Shown here: positions 23,197 through 33,015 of the stretch, piece after piece
Layout: each line of letters begins with the position of its first letter
Numbering within the stretch: position 1 is the first letter of the stretch
Source of the DNA: Leadbetterella lacustris
GTDB lineage: Bacteria; Bacteroidota; Bacteroidia; Cytophagales; Spirosomataceae
Assembly (NCBI GenBank): GCA_965234335.1
Contig: OZ248429.1
Location: 83,801 to 147,800 of the forward strand
DNA: 64,000 bases
Reading direction: 5' to 3'
Position numbers and translations under genes: made by a program
The notes under the pieces: generated by a model
What the model saw: only the letters and a program-made list of their open reading frames with translations
What the model was told of the DNA's origin: nothing
The model's database searches: none

Positions 23197-25268
23197 GACT
23201 TCAAAAAACGAATCAACAGTATTTCGACTAATAAGAAAAATAATGCGGCTACGACAAAATATTTCCATAGCGGTTTACCTAGTGAAGTATCTCTAAAGGC
23301 TTCAATGAAACTACCATCGAGAATATCGTCATAAACTTCAACATTCTTTTGATTCTCAAAAACATCTCGAAGGTTTTCAGAGCTATAACTGTCAAGTTTT
23401 GACTCTAAATGATCGTGGTTTAGTGCCAATGTTTTTTCCACTTTTCCGTTTATGACCAAATCATAAAAACCAGAACCAAACAGCTGACCTTCGCTCAGTT
23501 CAGAAGATTTCGGAAGTGTCAGATTAAGTGTTTTGCCCAACAACCTTTGCACAGGAATAATCTCAAATTTGTCGTTTTTGAGTTTATAGCTTGCATTTTT
23601 TGGTGCATTGGGCATAAAAAAACTAATTGAAGACTCGCTGAAATTATACGACAACCTATCGGATTTACTACTCAAATAGGCCATTTTATAAAACGTAGGC
23701 ACAAAAAAAGCATGTTCTGCAAAATTTCCAAATTTGGCATTTAGCGGACTAGCCAACAAATAAATAAGGCCGTCGCCAACTTTGGTTCTAGTTAGAAAAA
23801 CCTTCCCGTTTCTGAAGCTCAATAGTTTCTCGGCAGCACCTCCCCATTGCAACTTTGGAGTAGATTTAGGCAAACTTACCAAGCTATTGAAAGAACTTCG
23901 CTCAAAAACATCGGCGTAAAAAGGAGACGTCTTATCAGGTTCGTTTATATCCACATAATTTTCAGGACTTGGCACTTCATTCACAACTTCAATATTCTGA
24001 AAACCATATTTACCCAAGAAACCAAGGTAACTCACAGCCACAGGATTTTCAGAAGGGCTAATGACTACACTTCCGCCCGAAGCTAGGAAATTTTCGAGAG
24101 CCAACTTGGCTTCCCCCTCTATGGTAGAAACGCCTTCCAAGATTACGATATCAGCGTTTTGCACTTGACCAGGATCAAAGTTATTAACCGAAAAAGAGGT
24201 GTATTTAAACAAACTATCGTTGGCGTACATCTTCGAAAGATAGTTCTGCGGACTACGTTGCCCAAAGAGATGCAAAACTCGAATGGTTGGCGAGGCATTT
24301 AGGACAAAATAAAAGTCGTTATCGAAAATAATAGGCTGATCATCAAATAATATCTTACCTCGATGTACGCCTCGTTCCTTAACCGTAAAGTTAAAGGTGG
24401 CCGCAGACGAACCGCTTGGAGCAATATTTACGGATGAAGTAGAGGCCTGTATATTGTCTATAAACAACTTCAGTGGTAATTTCTCAACGCCTCTACTTCC
24501 TGAATTATAGACCTTTACATTCAGCACATTGTTCTGCATTTCTCTAACCACAGGCAAACTCAGCCATACAGAATCCACAAAAACGTTCTGCGAAGCTTTA
24601 CCGGTTACGGGTATCAAATGCACCTTGTCATTAGAATCTATTTTAATATTTTCTAACTTACCAACAGTAGATTTTTGAAAATCAGAAAACCAAAAAAAAT
24701 GATTTTGGGCAGAAGGATTGTGTTTTTCGGCAATGGAACGTTGTCTTTTATATACTTGTTCCAAAGTGCGTGGAATTTCAGAAAAATCCGTTGTGGTAAG
24801 TCTATCCTTTACTTTGGAGGCATTTGTAACGAACTGATCTTGCCCATCGAAATCATTGGTGGTCATTTGAATATTAGAAGACCTGTTGAAAATCGAAAGC
24901 AACTCGTCGACTTTGATAATGGCCAAATCTAAAAATCGTTTGCTTTCAGTATTATTTTGCATACTCAACGAATTGTCGAGATAAATACCATTAATTCCCA
25001 TTGGCTTTGCAATGAAATTCCCTTTGTTTTTGAAAAATACAGGCTGAGCAAAAGCAAAAATTAAACACGCCAAAAACAACATTCGGGCGGCCATTATGAG
25101 CAACTGCTTTAATTTTCTGAAAGCCGAAGATTTGGTTTCAACCGTCTTCAAAAGAGCAACATTGGAGAAAAAAACTTTTTTGGTTCTTCGAAAATTGAAA
25201 AGATGCACAATGAGCGGAATACTCAAGGCCAACAATCCCCACAAAACACTTGGAAACAAAAACTGCAT
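23193..25268 (-). CDS. BatA-domain membrane protein (aerotolerance-type, vWA-like)
   Basis: A 691-residue membrane protein. The N-terminal BatA domain (residues 1-77) reads FLFPSVLWGLLALSIPLIVH then FRRTKKVFFSNVALLK and a second helix. Next comes a von Willebrand A-like region with D98-N-S100-L-S102 as a possible MIDAS motif. A long periplasmic part follows with VHLIPVTGKASQNVFVDSV and a GATase-like segment NADIVILEGVSTI...ASGGSVVISPSE, and a final helix YFVVAALFFLLVEILLIRFL anchors the C terminus. Such proteins are a standard component of the MoxR/DUF58/Bat locus in Bacteroidota, although no MoxR or DUF58 gene is in the window. Function in stress tolerance is a family label only. Confidence 0.88.
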   Translation of the reverse strand: MQFLFPSVLWGLLALSIPLIVHLFNFRRTKKVFFSNVALLKTVETKSSAFRKLKQLLIMAARMLFLACLIFAFAQPVFFKNKGNFIAKPMGINGIYLDNSLSMQNNTESKRFLDLAIIKVDELLSIFNRSSNIQMTTNDFDGQDQFVTNASKVKDRLTTTDFSEIPRTLEQVYKRQRSIAEKHNPSAQNHFFWFSDFQKSTVGKLENIKIDSNDKVHLIPVTGKASQNVFVDSVWLSLPVVREMQNNVLNVKVYNSGSRGVEKLPLKLFIDNIQASTSSVNIAPSGSSAATFNFTVKERGVHRGKILFDDQPIIFDNDFYFVLNASPTIRVLHLFGQRSPQNYLSKMYANDSLFKYTSFSVNNFDPGQVQNADIVILEGVSTIEGEAKLALENFLASGGSVVISPSENPVAVSYLGFLGKYGFQNIEVVNEVPSPENYVDINEPDKTSPFYADVFERSSFNSLVSLPKSTPKLQWGGAAEKLLSFRNGKVFLTRTKVGDGLIYLLASPLNAKFGNFAEHAFFVPTFYKMAYLSSKSDRLSYNFSESSISFFMPNAPKNASYKLKNDKFEIIPVQRLLGKTLNLTLPKSSELSEGQLFGSGFYDLVINGKVEKTLALNHDHLESKLDSYSSENLRDVFENQKNVEVYDDILDGSFIEAFRDTSLGKPLWKYFVVAALFFLLVEILLIRFLKS

Positions 25269-25424
25269 ATTTTCAAAATTCAGATTTATAGCATATCAAA
25301 TGTCCAATAATTTTGACCATACAAAACTCCCGGAGCCGCAAATACAATTAGCAGACAGTTACTTCCTCAAATAAAGACAAAACCCAAGCCAAAATGTAAA
25401 AAAACTAAATTTGACAAAAAACAA

Positions 25425-25472
25425 AAAGTGATTTCACAAAAAAACAATGTAGAATTCCTGTAAAATCACTTT
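25425..25472 (-). terminator. Intrinsic terminator after the small lipoprotein gene
   Basis: A perfect 10-bp inverted repeat AAAGTGATTT (25425-25434) and AAATCACTTT (25463-25472). Read on the minus strand it follows the lipoprotein stop and runs into TTTTTGTTTTTTG. The 28-base loop is long. The rest of the 221-base gap up to the BatA-like start shows nothing. Confidence 0.65.
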
Positions 25473-25489
25473 AAGAAAAATATCGTCTA

Positions 25490-25780
25490 TTAAGCACCGA
25501 CCTTAGTACTGTCTGCTGCTGGAGCAGCTGCGGTAGTTTCTGAGGTTGAAGCTGGAGTAGATGGGCCGTAAAGTTTTTCACGGATAGCCGCAGTGCGGGC
25601 TTCTAACTCTGGCTTAGCTGTATAGGTTACATTTAATTGCCTAGCTACTGAATCTGGGTGAACGCCATAAACGTATTCGTTGCCCTCATTTACATCATCC
25701 TGCTCAATTCGGTTGTTTTTCTGATATCCACAAGAGGCCAAAGCCACTAAACAGAAAATGAATACTATGTTCTTTTTCAT
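25490..25780 (-). CDS. Small lipoprotein of unknown function
   Basis: A 96-residue lipoprotein with signal MKKNIVFIFCLVALASCGYQ (lipobox LASC, C17). The mature part holds a short conserved-looking stretch, EYVYGVHPDSVARQLNVTYT, and a Thr/Ala/Ser-rich tail from about residue 73. No family was recognised. It has its own candidate promoter and terminator, so it seems to be expressed independently between the BatA-like gene and lhgO. Confidence 0.75.
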   Translation of the reverse strand: MKKNIVFIFCLVALASCGYQKNNRIEQDDVNEGNEYVYGVHPDSVARQLNVTYTAKPELEARTAAIREKLYGPSTPASTSETTAAAPAADSTKVGA

Positions 25781-25808
25781 TATGAAACTTATATCATTTA
25801 AATTTGCA

Positions 25809-25816
25809 CAAATTTA
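25809..25816 (-). promoter_or_regulatory. Candidate -7 box for the small lipoprotein gene
   Basis: The minus strand reads TAAATTTG, fitting TAnnTTTG, 28 bases upstream of the ATG at 25780. Confidence 0.4.
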
Positions 25817-25907
25817 AAATGAGCAATCCAAAAAGCCAAAGTTTATTTTAATTATTCGGTTCATATTTTCTAATTGCCCGCATTGAGGGTTTTAAAGCTG
25901 TTTTTAT

Positions 25908-27110
25908 ATGCATTATGACGTGGTAGTAATTGGTGGAGGAATTGTTGGGCTCGCTACAGCTCTTAATCTGAAAAAAGCCAGGCCAAGTTTGAGATTATTA
26001 TTGATTGAGAAAGAAAACAGCCTTGCTGCTCACCAAACGGGCCACAACAGTGGCGTTATTCACTCAGGACTCTACTATAAACCAGGTAGTTTGAAAGCCA
26101 AAAACTGCATAGAGGGTTACCACATGTTGATAGACTTTTGTAATGAGAACAACATAAAATATGAACTCTGCGGTAAAATAGTTGTGGCCACCAGAGAGGA
26201 TCAAATACCAAGCCTTGAAACGTTATTCGAAAGAGGAATACAAAATGGACTGAAAGGCTTAGAAATGCTAAACAAGGAACAAATGCGAGCCATAGAACCT
26301 CATGTGGCTGGCATAGCAGGAATAAAAGTACCGCAAACGGGTATTATCAACTACACCACGGTTTCAGAAAAATATGCCGAAAACATTAAAAATCTAGGAG
26401 GAGAAATTCGTTTAGGAGAAAAAGTAAGTTCTATTTCTGAAATAAACAACGTTTCGACAGTGGTTACTAATAAAGGAAGTTATGATACAACATTAGTTAT
26501 AAACTGTGCTGGGCTATATTCCGACAAAGTAGCTCAGTTTACTGAAAAAGAGAAAGTTAAGGTGCGAATAATTCCTTTCAGAGGAGAGTATTATGAAATA
26601 AAACCCGAGAAACAATATTTGGTAAAACATCTCATTTATCCTGTTCCTGATCCAAACTTTCCGTTTTTAGGTGTGCATTTTACGCGAATGGTAGATGGTG
26701 GCGTTGAAGCTGGACCAAATGCGGTATTGGCATTCAGAAGAGAGGGTTACAAAAAACTTTCAGTTGATTTTACAGAATTTGGAGAAACACTGGCCTGGCC
26801 AGGATTCAGAAAAGTAGCTGCTAAATATTGGAAAACTGGACTAGGTGAGTATTACCGCTCATTCTCGAAATCGGCATTTACAAAAGCACTCCAAGCGTTA
26901 ATTCCAGAAATCAAAGAGGACGACCTAGTGCCAGGCGGTGCTGGAGTGCGAGCTCAAGCCTGTGATTACGACGGCGGACTACTCGATGATTTTGCTATCA
27001 TAGAAAATAGACAAGCCATCAATGTTTTGAATGCCCCTTCTCCGGCAGCCACTTCGTCTCTATCTATTGGTAAAACCGTCGCTGAAATGGCTTTAAAACG
27101 TCTGAATTAA
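25908..27110 (+). CDS. lhgO: L-2-hydroxyglutarate oxidase/dehydrogenase
   Basis: A 400-residue FAD flavoprotein of the LhgO (DAO) family, which oxidises L-2-hydroxyglutarate to 2-oxoglutarate and passes electrons to quinone. The Rossmann motif is YDVVVIGGGIVGLATALNLK, followed by the family signature HQTGHNSGVIHSGLYYKPGS. The substrate region has PQTGIINYTTVSEKY, and the end carries APSPAATSSLSIGKTVAEM. Length is normal. It lies 84 bases upstream of nuoLMN on the same strand, but a separate promoter box in the gap suggests independent control. Confidence 0.93.
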   Translation: MHYDVVVIGGGIVGLATALNLKKARPSLRLLLIEKENSLAAHQTGHNSGVIHSGLYYKPGSLKAKNCIEGYHMLIDFCNENNIKYELCGKIVVATREDQIPSLETLFERGIQNGLKGLEMLNKEQMRAIEPHVAGIAGIKVPQTGIINYTTVSEKYAENIKNLGGEIRLGEKVSSISEINNVSTVVTNKGSYDTTLVINCAGLYSDKVAQFTEKEKVKVRIIPFRGEYYEIKPEKQYLVKHLIYPVPDPNFPFLGVHFTRMVDGGVEAGPNAVLAFRREGYKKLSVDFTEFGETLAWPGFRKVAAKYWKTGLGEYYRSFSKSAFTKALQALIPEIKEDDLVPGGAGVRAQACDYDGGLLDDFAIIENRQAINVLNAPSPAATSSLSIGKTVAEMALKRLN

Positions 27111-27161
27111 AGAAATTACCTTTTAAATTTTTATTATTCCATATTTCTGAATTATAATATT

Positions 27162-27169
27162 TAGTTTTG
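27162..27169 (+). promoter_or_regulatory. Candidate -7 box for nuoLMN
   Basis: TAGTTTTG fits TAnnTTTG and ends 25 bases before the nuoL ATG at 27195. No clear -33 TTG was found. Confidence 0.4.
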
Positions 27170-27194
27170 CCTTTTTAAAGCTCTCTGAAAATAC

Positions 27195-29336
27195 ATGAAT
27201 CCAGAGTCAATAATTTTCTATAATTTATTCATTTATTTGTTCGGCTTTGTATTGCTACTCAGTCTGAACAAATCCGTGTTTAAGCAGCTTTCGGGCTGGA
27301 TTTCGATAGTAATTAGTGTGCTTGGCATTATTTTTTCTTCAAGTTTACAAGGGCCATCAACCGAAAATTTCAACCTATCTTACAATTGGCTGCACTTGGG
27401 CGAGACCCGTATAAACTTCACCATACTGATAGACAACCAAACCTACTTTATGTACATCTTGGTGCAAGTTATTGCTTTTTGTGTGAAGCTTTTCTCTACT
27501 AAGTATCTAGAGCATGACGACGGTATCAATCGTTATTTTGCGTTTTTAAATCTGTTTGTATTCTCTATGCTTGGGCTGGTTCTGGCAGGTAACCTACTTC
27601 AAATGTATCTTTTCTGGGAGCTAATAGGTTTTTGTTCTTACCTGCTTATTGGATTTTGGTATACTAAAAAAGCTGCGAATTCAGCGGCCATAAAGGCGTT
27701 TCTAATCAACCGAATGGGAGATGCTTTTCTGATGGTGGGTATATTTCTTTTGTTTTTAATTTACGGAAATCTTGATTTTGACGCCTTAATACCCCAAAAT
27801 ATAAATAAAAATGCATTCGGCTTTCCATTTTTAAGTTCTCAGGGTCTCCAAACTTTGGCAGTATTGATGATTTTTGGTGGAGTAACTGCAAAATCTGCTC
27901 AATTGCCTCTGCAGATTTGGCTTCCCGATGCCATGGAAGGCCCTACTCCTGCTTCCGCTCTGATTCACGCGGCCACCATGGTAGTTGCTGGCATATTTTT
28001 ATTGGGCAGAATTTCGCCCATCATCACACCCGATGCTGGCTTAGTAATAGCATTGACTGGTGCATTAACAAGTGTTTTGGCAGCCATTTCCGCTGTTTTT
28101 CAATATGATATCAAGAAAGTATTGGCCTATTCTACCATTTCGCAGCTTGGCTTTATGGTGGCGGGAATGGGTATGGGAGCCGTTGGTGCTTCCTTTTTTC
28201 ATCTTGCTACACATGCGTTTTTTAAAGCCGGGTTGTTTTTGTGTGCTGGAGCGGTCATTAACTACATGCATCACGAGCAGGACATGCGAAAAATGGGCAA
28301 TCTGATTCTTAAACTACCTTTAGTTTTTTATGCCTATGTCATCTGTGCAGCCTCTTTAATGGGACTTCCATTTACTTCAGGTTTTTTATCCAAAGACTCT
28401 CTATTAAATGCCGCAGTGGCTTTTGGGACAAAAAACGGACTCAAAGACATAAAGCTGCTTGTGCCAGTAATGTTGGGTATTACTTCATTTCTTACCTCTT
28501 TCTATATGATTCGGCAGTTGATTATGGTGTTTTTTCAGAGACAAGAAAGTCCGGTCGATAAAATCATAAGCTCAACCAAAAGAACGTTTGACGGAGTAAT
28601 AAAATCGTTCCAAAAAATTCTAAATGCCGAAAATGAATCTTTGGGTGAAGATAGACTAATAAATTTTGTGAGAAACTTGGGCATGTTTGAAGTATCCATT
28701 ATAGGACTTACCGTTTGTTCTACATGGTTTTTATTTAGCTCAAATCCGTTTTCGTTTGAAGAAGTTTGGTTTCTTGAGGTTTTCCAAAGTGAAGAAACGC
28801 ACTTTTCTTGGATACCGCTGGCGGTAGGAATGCTATTTATTTTGGCCTTACTTATAAGCTACAACACTACTTATGAAGAACTGAGAAGGTATTACTTAGG
28901 AGAATTTAAAACTGGAAATCAAAGAAGATTCTATCGTCTAGCAAAAAATCACTTTTACATCGACCGAATATATAAAAGACTGTTTTTTATGTTTGTAAAA
29001 AGTGGTGAAACGACAAATATGCCCATGACTGCCGGTTTAAGTGATGAAGGTTTGAAAACTCGAAAGTTTGAAATTGCCCTCTATTTTCAACTGATAGAAA
29101 CTAATATTGTGGATAGATTGATAACAAAAATCAGTTCATTAGTTTTATCTTTGTCCAATTATAGCTCAAAAATTGACGATAAAATATTAGATGGTTCAGT
29201 TCTGGGGATTTCGTTTGGCCTCAAAAACTTAGGAGACAAAATAAGAAAATCACAATCTGGGCAAATTCAATTGTACATTTTGGGTATGGTGGTTATCATT
29301 TTATGCATTGTTTTTATCAAAATCATAATTTTCTAA
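27195..29336 (+). CDS. nuoL: NADH-quinone oxidoreductase subunit L
   Basis: A 713-residue antiporter-like proton-channel subunit of complex I. Conserved helices include LLQMYLFWELIGFCSYLLIG (catalytic Glu), KSAQLPLQIWLPDAMEGPTP (central Lys and the PDAMEGPTPxSAL loop), and HAFFKAGLFLCAGAVIN (His-Lys pair). The C terminus has the long lateral amphipathic helix region and a last membrane segment. It is longer than the roughly 610 residues of the Escherichia coli subunit, mainly in a hydrophilic insert near residues 445-495 and in the tail. It is first of nuoL-nuoM-nuoN; nuoA-K are not adjacent. Confidence 0.96.
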   Translation: MNPESIIFYNLFIYLFGFVLLLSLNKSVFKQLSGWISIVISVLGIIFSSSLQGPSTENFNLSYNWLHLGETRINFTILIDNQTYFMYILVQVIAFCVKLFSTKYLEHDDGINRYFAFLNLFVFSMLGLVLAGNLLQMYLFWELIGFCSYLLIGFWYTKKAANSAAIKAFLINRMGDAFLMVGIFLLFLIYGNLDFDALIPQNINKNAFGFPFLSSQGLQTLAVLMIFGGVTAKSAQLPLQIWLPDAMEGPTPASALIHAATMVVAGIFLLGRISPIITPDAGLVIALTGALTSVLAAISAVFQYDIKKVLAYSTISQLGFMVAGMGMGAVGASFFHLATHAFFKAGLFLCAGAVINYMHHEQDMRKMGNLILKLPLVFYAYVICAASLMGLPFTSGFLSKDSLLNAAVAFGTKNGLKDIKLLVPVMLGITSFLTSFYMIRQLIMVFFQRQESPVDKIISSTKRTFDGVIKSFQKILNAENESLGEDRLINFVRNLGMFEVSIIGLTVCSTWFLFSSNPFSFEEVWFLEVFQSEETHFSWIPLAVGMLFILALLISYNTTYEELRRYYLGEFKTGNQRRFYRLAKNHFYIDRIYKRLFFMFVKSGETTNMPMTAGLSDEGLKTRKFEIALYFQLIETNIVDRLITKISSLVLSLSNYSSKIDDKILDGSVLGISFGLKNLGDKIRKSQSGQIQLYILGMVVIILCIVFIKIIIF

Positions 29337-29337
29337 A

Positions 29338-30909
29338 ATGCAATCTGGCTTATTAAGTTCTCTCATAATATTACCTCTGATTGCTTCAATGGTCATTTTG
29401 TTGCTTCCCGAAAGTTACAAAGGGTCGTATAGGTGGATTTCACTAATTGTACAAGTCTTACTTTTGATAGATTTAGGCACCTTGATTGGTGCTTTTGAAC
29501 CGAACCACTCGGGTTATCAATTTTTGGAGCATTTTGAGTGGATCAGGCTAACACTCGGCAAAACATCCATATTATCAATAGATTACATAGTGGGTATTGA
29601 CGGACTAAGCCTATCAATGGTCGCACTTTCTGTGATTATTTTCTTCATTGCCAACATTTCATCGTTCTCTATAAACAAGAAAGAAAAAGCTTATTACAGT
29701 TTATTTTTGCTACTTACGGCCACTGTTATAGGATGTTTTATAGCCGTCGATTTCTTTTTATTCTTTATATTCTTCGAGTTCATGCTCCTTCCTATGTACT
29801 TCCTAATCGGTATTTGGGGCGGACCAAATAAGGCTTATGCTTCACTTAAATTTATCATTTATACGCTTGTTGGCTCGGTGATGATTTTGGTGGTTATGAT
29901 AGCTTTGGCTATGTCTAATGTCGACGAGTTTTTTACTAGTGAATACAAAAGAACGGTTTTTAGCTTCGATTTCAGAATCCTCAGCGATCAAGCCAATTTG
30001 CTGAAAGGATCGTTGCTCAATATTGAAACTCCCATTAAAATCTTTGGTGTAAATGCCAGGGACTTTATGTTTATCCTGCTATTTATTGGTTTTGGCATAA
30101 AACTTCCGATGGTGCCTTTCCACACATGGTTGCCCGATGCACACGTAGAAGCTCCAACGCCCATTTCAGTAGTTTTAGCAGGAATTTTACTCAAAATTGG
30201 CGGTTACGGACTCATCAGGATAGCCTATGATTTTTTCCCAGATGTTGCGATTCATTACGGTCTTTTGATAAGTATAATAGGTCTAATTTCAATTCTTTAT
30301 GGTGGTTTCAATGCCCTAGCACAAAAGGATTTGAAAAAACTTATAGCATATTCATCCATCTCACACATGGGTTTTGTGTTACTTGGCTTTGGTGCATTTA
30401 ACATTGAGGGCTTCAATGGGGCTATTTTCCAGATGTTTAGCCATGGACTCCTTTCATCCATGCTATTTCTTATAGCAGGTGTTTTGTATGATAGAACCAA
30501 GAACCGAGAGATTGATAACTTTAAAGGTTTGGCCAAAATTATGCCGATATTCACGGTTTTAGTAACCGTCGCATTTTTTGGCTCGCTGGGTTTACCTTCA
30601 CTTTCTGGCTTTATTGGTGAATTTTTCACATTGTTTGGCAGTTTTCAAGCCAATACTGTCCCAAAGGTTATTCCAATATTGGGTGTTTTGGGTATAGTTT
30701 TATCTGCTATTTATTTACTTTGGACTTTCCAGAAAATATTCTTCGGCGAGTTTTGGACGAAGGATGAATTCCAAAACAATTTAACGGATCTAAACCAAAA
30801 GGAAATATTAATGTTGGGTATTTTGGGCATATTGACCTTACTTTTCGGAATTTTCCCAAACATCCTTTTTGACCTCATTAATCCTACAGTAATTCAACTT
30901 TTTGGATGA
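29338..30909 (+). CDS. nuoM: NADH-quinone oxidoreductase subunit M
   Basis: A 523-residue proton-pumping subunit of complex I. Signatures: FFEFMLLPMYFLIGIWGG (conserved Glu), GFGIKLPMVPFHTWLPDAHV followed by EAPTPISVVLAGILLKIGGY, and FSHGLLSSMLFLIAG. It begins 1 base after nuoL ends and overlaps nuoN by 4 bases, so the three are translated as a tight unit. Length is normal. Confidence 0.97.
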   Translation: MQSGLLSSLIILPLIASMVILLLPESYKGSYRWISLIVQVLLLIDLGTLIGAFEPNHSGYQFLEHFEWIRLTLGKTSILSIDYIVGIDGLSLSMVALSVIIFFIANISSFSINKKEKAYYSLFLLLTATVIGCFIAVDFFLFFIFFEFMLLPMYFLIGIWGGPNKAYASLKFIIYTLVGSVMILVVMIALAMSNVDEFFTSEYKRTVFSFDFRILSDQANLLKGSLLNIETPIKIFGVNARDFMFILLFIGFGIKLPMVPFHTWLPDAHVEAPTPISVVLAGILLKIGGYGLIRIAYDFFPDVAIHYGLLISIIGLISILYGGFNALAQKDLKKLIAYSSISHMGFVLLGFGAFNIEGFNGAIFQMFSHGLLSSMLFLIAGVLYDRTKNREIDNFKGLAKIMPIFTVLVTVAFFGSLGLPSLSGFIGEFFTLFGSFQANTVPKVIPILGVLGIVLSAIYLLWTFQKIFFGEFWTKDEFQNNLTDLNQKEILMLGILGILTLLFGIFPNILFDLINPTVIQLFG

Positions 30910-32351
30910 AGGAATTACAAGAAATACTCAGCAGCTCGCAGCATATTCTACCCGAATGGATTCTTTTACTGGGAATATTGCTCATTGTCATCATAGTTTC
31001 TTTTCAGAAAAAAGACTCCAAATGGCCTTACAGATTTTCATTTTTGTTGGTTCTTATCTATACTTTTTCGGCTACATACTTTTATGAAAACTTGCCAGCG
31101 GGAGGGTTAAAGCTATACGGAGGTTTGCTTTTGGTAGACCAAACCAGCTTGTTTTTTAAACAGTTAGTAGCCATTTCAACTATTGTTTTCCTAATTCATA
31201 GTAGATTATTTGATTACAAATTTGATGGTGAAATATATTTTCTCATGCTTTGTATATTACTAGGCTTGAGCTTTTTATCGATGACCACCCATTTTTTGGT
31301 CATTTATGTTGCCCTCGAATTGGTTTCTATATCGTCTTATGTATTGGTAGCAACCAAAAACGAAAAAATGAATTTTGAAGCAGCCATAAAATACCTCATT
31401 TTTGGGGCAACGAGCAGTGCCATTATGCTTTATGGCATCTCTTTGTTTTACGGCATGGGTCATACGCTAAACTTTGCAGAACCTGCTTTTATTCAGGCTA
31501 TTGCAGCCAATACACCACTCATTATTCAAATAATCTCATTTTTGTTTTTAGCCGGACTGTTATTCAAAATTGCCGCAGCTCCGTTTCATAGTTGGGTTCC
31601 TGATGTTTACGAAGTCACTTCTACACCCATAATCTCCTTCTTATCATTTGCACCCAAAGCCGTAGGTGTATTGGTGGTTGCAAGAGTGGTACAATCCAAC
31701 TTTGCTAACCTAAATGCAGTACTTTTACTCATTATTTTCTTGTCTTTGATTATAGGAAACTTAGCAGCTTTGTGGCAAACCAACTTGAAAAGAATGCTGG
31801 GCTATTCGGGTATAGCACAAGCAGGATTCATATTGATTGGCGTATTAAAAAGTCCTCAAACAGATTTCTATGGTGCATTTTTTTATATCCTCACCTACTT
31901 GCCAATCACTATGGGTGCGTTTCTCTTGGCTGATTTACTAAAAAACCTTTCGGGTAGCGATGAAATGGAAGACTTTAAGGGTTTAGGCCAACAGAATATA
32001 TTTCTGGGCCTAAATGCAGTTATCATTATGATGGCATTAGTTGGTCTCCCACCTACTGTTGGTTTTATGGCCAAGTTGATGGTATTTTCCTCCATCGTCA
32101 ATCTTGGAGAAGCCATGCACAGCTCGGTTTACTACGGACTTTTGATATTCGGACTTTTGAATGCCGCCATATCTATCTATTACTACCTCAAAGTACCGTA
32201 TTTTATGCTTATCAAAAAGAGTTACAATCAACCTAAGTACAACAACGATTTCTTTCTTACGCTAGTCCTCACCTACTTCAGTATTTCTTTAGTGATTTTC
32301 TTCTTGTACCCCGACTTCGGCACAGAATGGGTTAGAAAAGTACTGTTTTGA
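30906..32351 (+). CDS. nuoN: NADH-quinone oxidoreductase subunit N
   Basis: A 481-residue third antiporter-like subunit of complex I. Signatures: VIYVALELVSISSYVLVA (conserved Glu), GLLFKIAAAPFHSWVPDVYE then VTSTPIISFLSFAPKAVG, and LKRMLGYSGIAQAGFILIG. It ends the nuoLMN unit. After it comes a 664-base stretch holding only gene debris and the terminator of the opposing peptidase gene. Confidence 0.96.
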   Translation: MKELQEILSSSQHILPEWILLLGILLIVIIVSFQKKDSKWPYRFSFLLVLIYTFSATYFYENLPAGGLKLYGGLLLVDQTSLFFKQLVAISTIVFLIHSRLFDYKFDGEIYFLMLCILLGLSFLSMTTHFLVIYVALELVSISSYVLVATKNEKMNFEAAIKYLIFGATSSAIMLYGISLFYGMGHTLNFAEPAFIQAIAANTPLIIQIISFLFLAGLLFKIAAAPFHSWVPDVYEVTSTPIISFLSFAPKAVGVLVVARVVQSNFANLNAVLLLIIFLSLIIGNLAALWQTNLKRMLGYSGIAQAGFILIGVLKSPQTDFYGAFFYILTYLPITMGAFLLADLLKNLSGSDEMEDFKGLGQQNIFLGLNAVIIMMALVGLPPTVGFMAKLMVFSSIVNLGEAMHSSVYYGLLIFGLLNAAISIYYYLKVPYFMLIKKSYNQPKYNNDFFLTLVLTYFSISLVIFFLYPDFGTEWVRKVLF

Positions 32352-32546
32352 GCATTTAGAAAAATCATTACCTCGTCAAATAGAAAAATTACAGGTATTT
32401 TTCTCTTTAAAAACCTTGCCTTTTTTACAAAAGACTAGCATCAGAAGGTTTTGAGTTCCGAACCTGAAGCTATTAGTACAAAATCAGAATCGATATGAAC
32501 TAATAACGCATTATTCTCTACTGTAATTTGAGCAATCTGGAAATCG

Positions 32547-33004
32547 TTGCTCTTTCTAATGGTGATTCCTTTTAGAGACTCCCAGACCGCCTTTGAGGCT
32601 TTTCAAAAAGGGGAATTACAAGCAAGCTATGAGGTAACTTCTACCCTTATGATTCCATACGAATTTCAAAGAATGCAGGCTATATTGGATATCAGAAAGT
32701 ACTTTTCTGAAGAATTGTATGAAGAAAGGAACTCGAAAACCTAAATACTTTTCAAAAAAACAGGGTTGCGGACTTGTTTTTAGAAACATTGAAGAAATAT
32801 GAGGTAAAAGGCCTTACAAACCAACAAAATGAAGACATGGAAGACTCCTTAGTTGACTACCTAGATATAGCTGAAACTACCAGAACTTATACAAGCAGAA
32901 CTGAAGGATATGATTATGACAATGGTTATACCAGAGCTAGACGCATAGAGTTCTGGAAATTAAAAAAAATAAGCGACACTGGAGCATCGCTTATATTCTC
33001 ATAA
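32547..33004 (+). pseudogene. Broken gene of unknown family in the nuoN-peptidase gap
   Basis: Two plus-strand frames look like one protein split by a frameshift near 32725. The first ends IRKYFSEELYEERNSKT at 32744. Moving to the next frame near 32720 gives RKELENLNTFQKNRVADLFL, continuing as ETLKKYEVKGLTNQQNEDME and a Tyr/Thr-rich stretch to about 32960. The last codons to 33004 are terminator sequence of the opposite gene. No intact start with a binding site is visible. On the minus strand, 32441-32600 also reads as a plausible C-terminal fragment (FQIAQITVENNALLVHIDSD ... SGSELKTF, stop at 32441), so two different remnants may overlap here. I do not recognise either family. 32352-32440 shows nothing. 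Confidence 0.45.
32963..32994 (-). terminator. Intrinsic terminator of the S10 peptidase gene
   Basis: Stem ATAAGCGA (32969-32976) and TCGCTTAT (32987-32994), 10-base loop. On the minus strand it is followed by TTTTTTTT and lies 22 bases beyond the peptidase stop codon. Confidence 0.8.
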
Positions 33005-33015
33005 AAAGTTACAAA

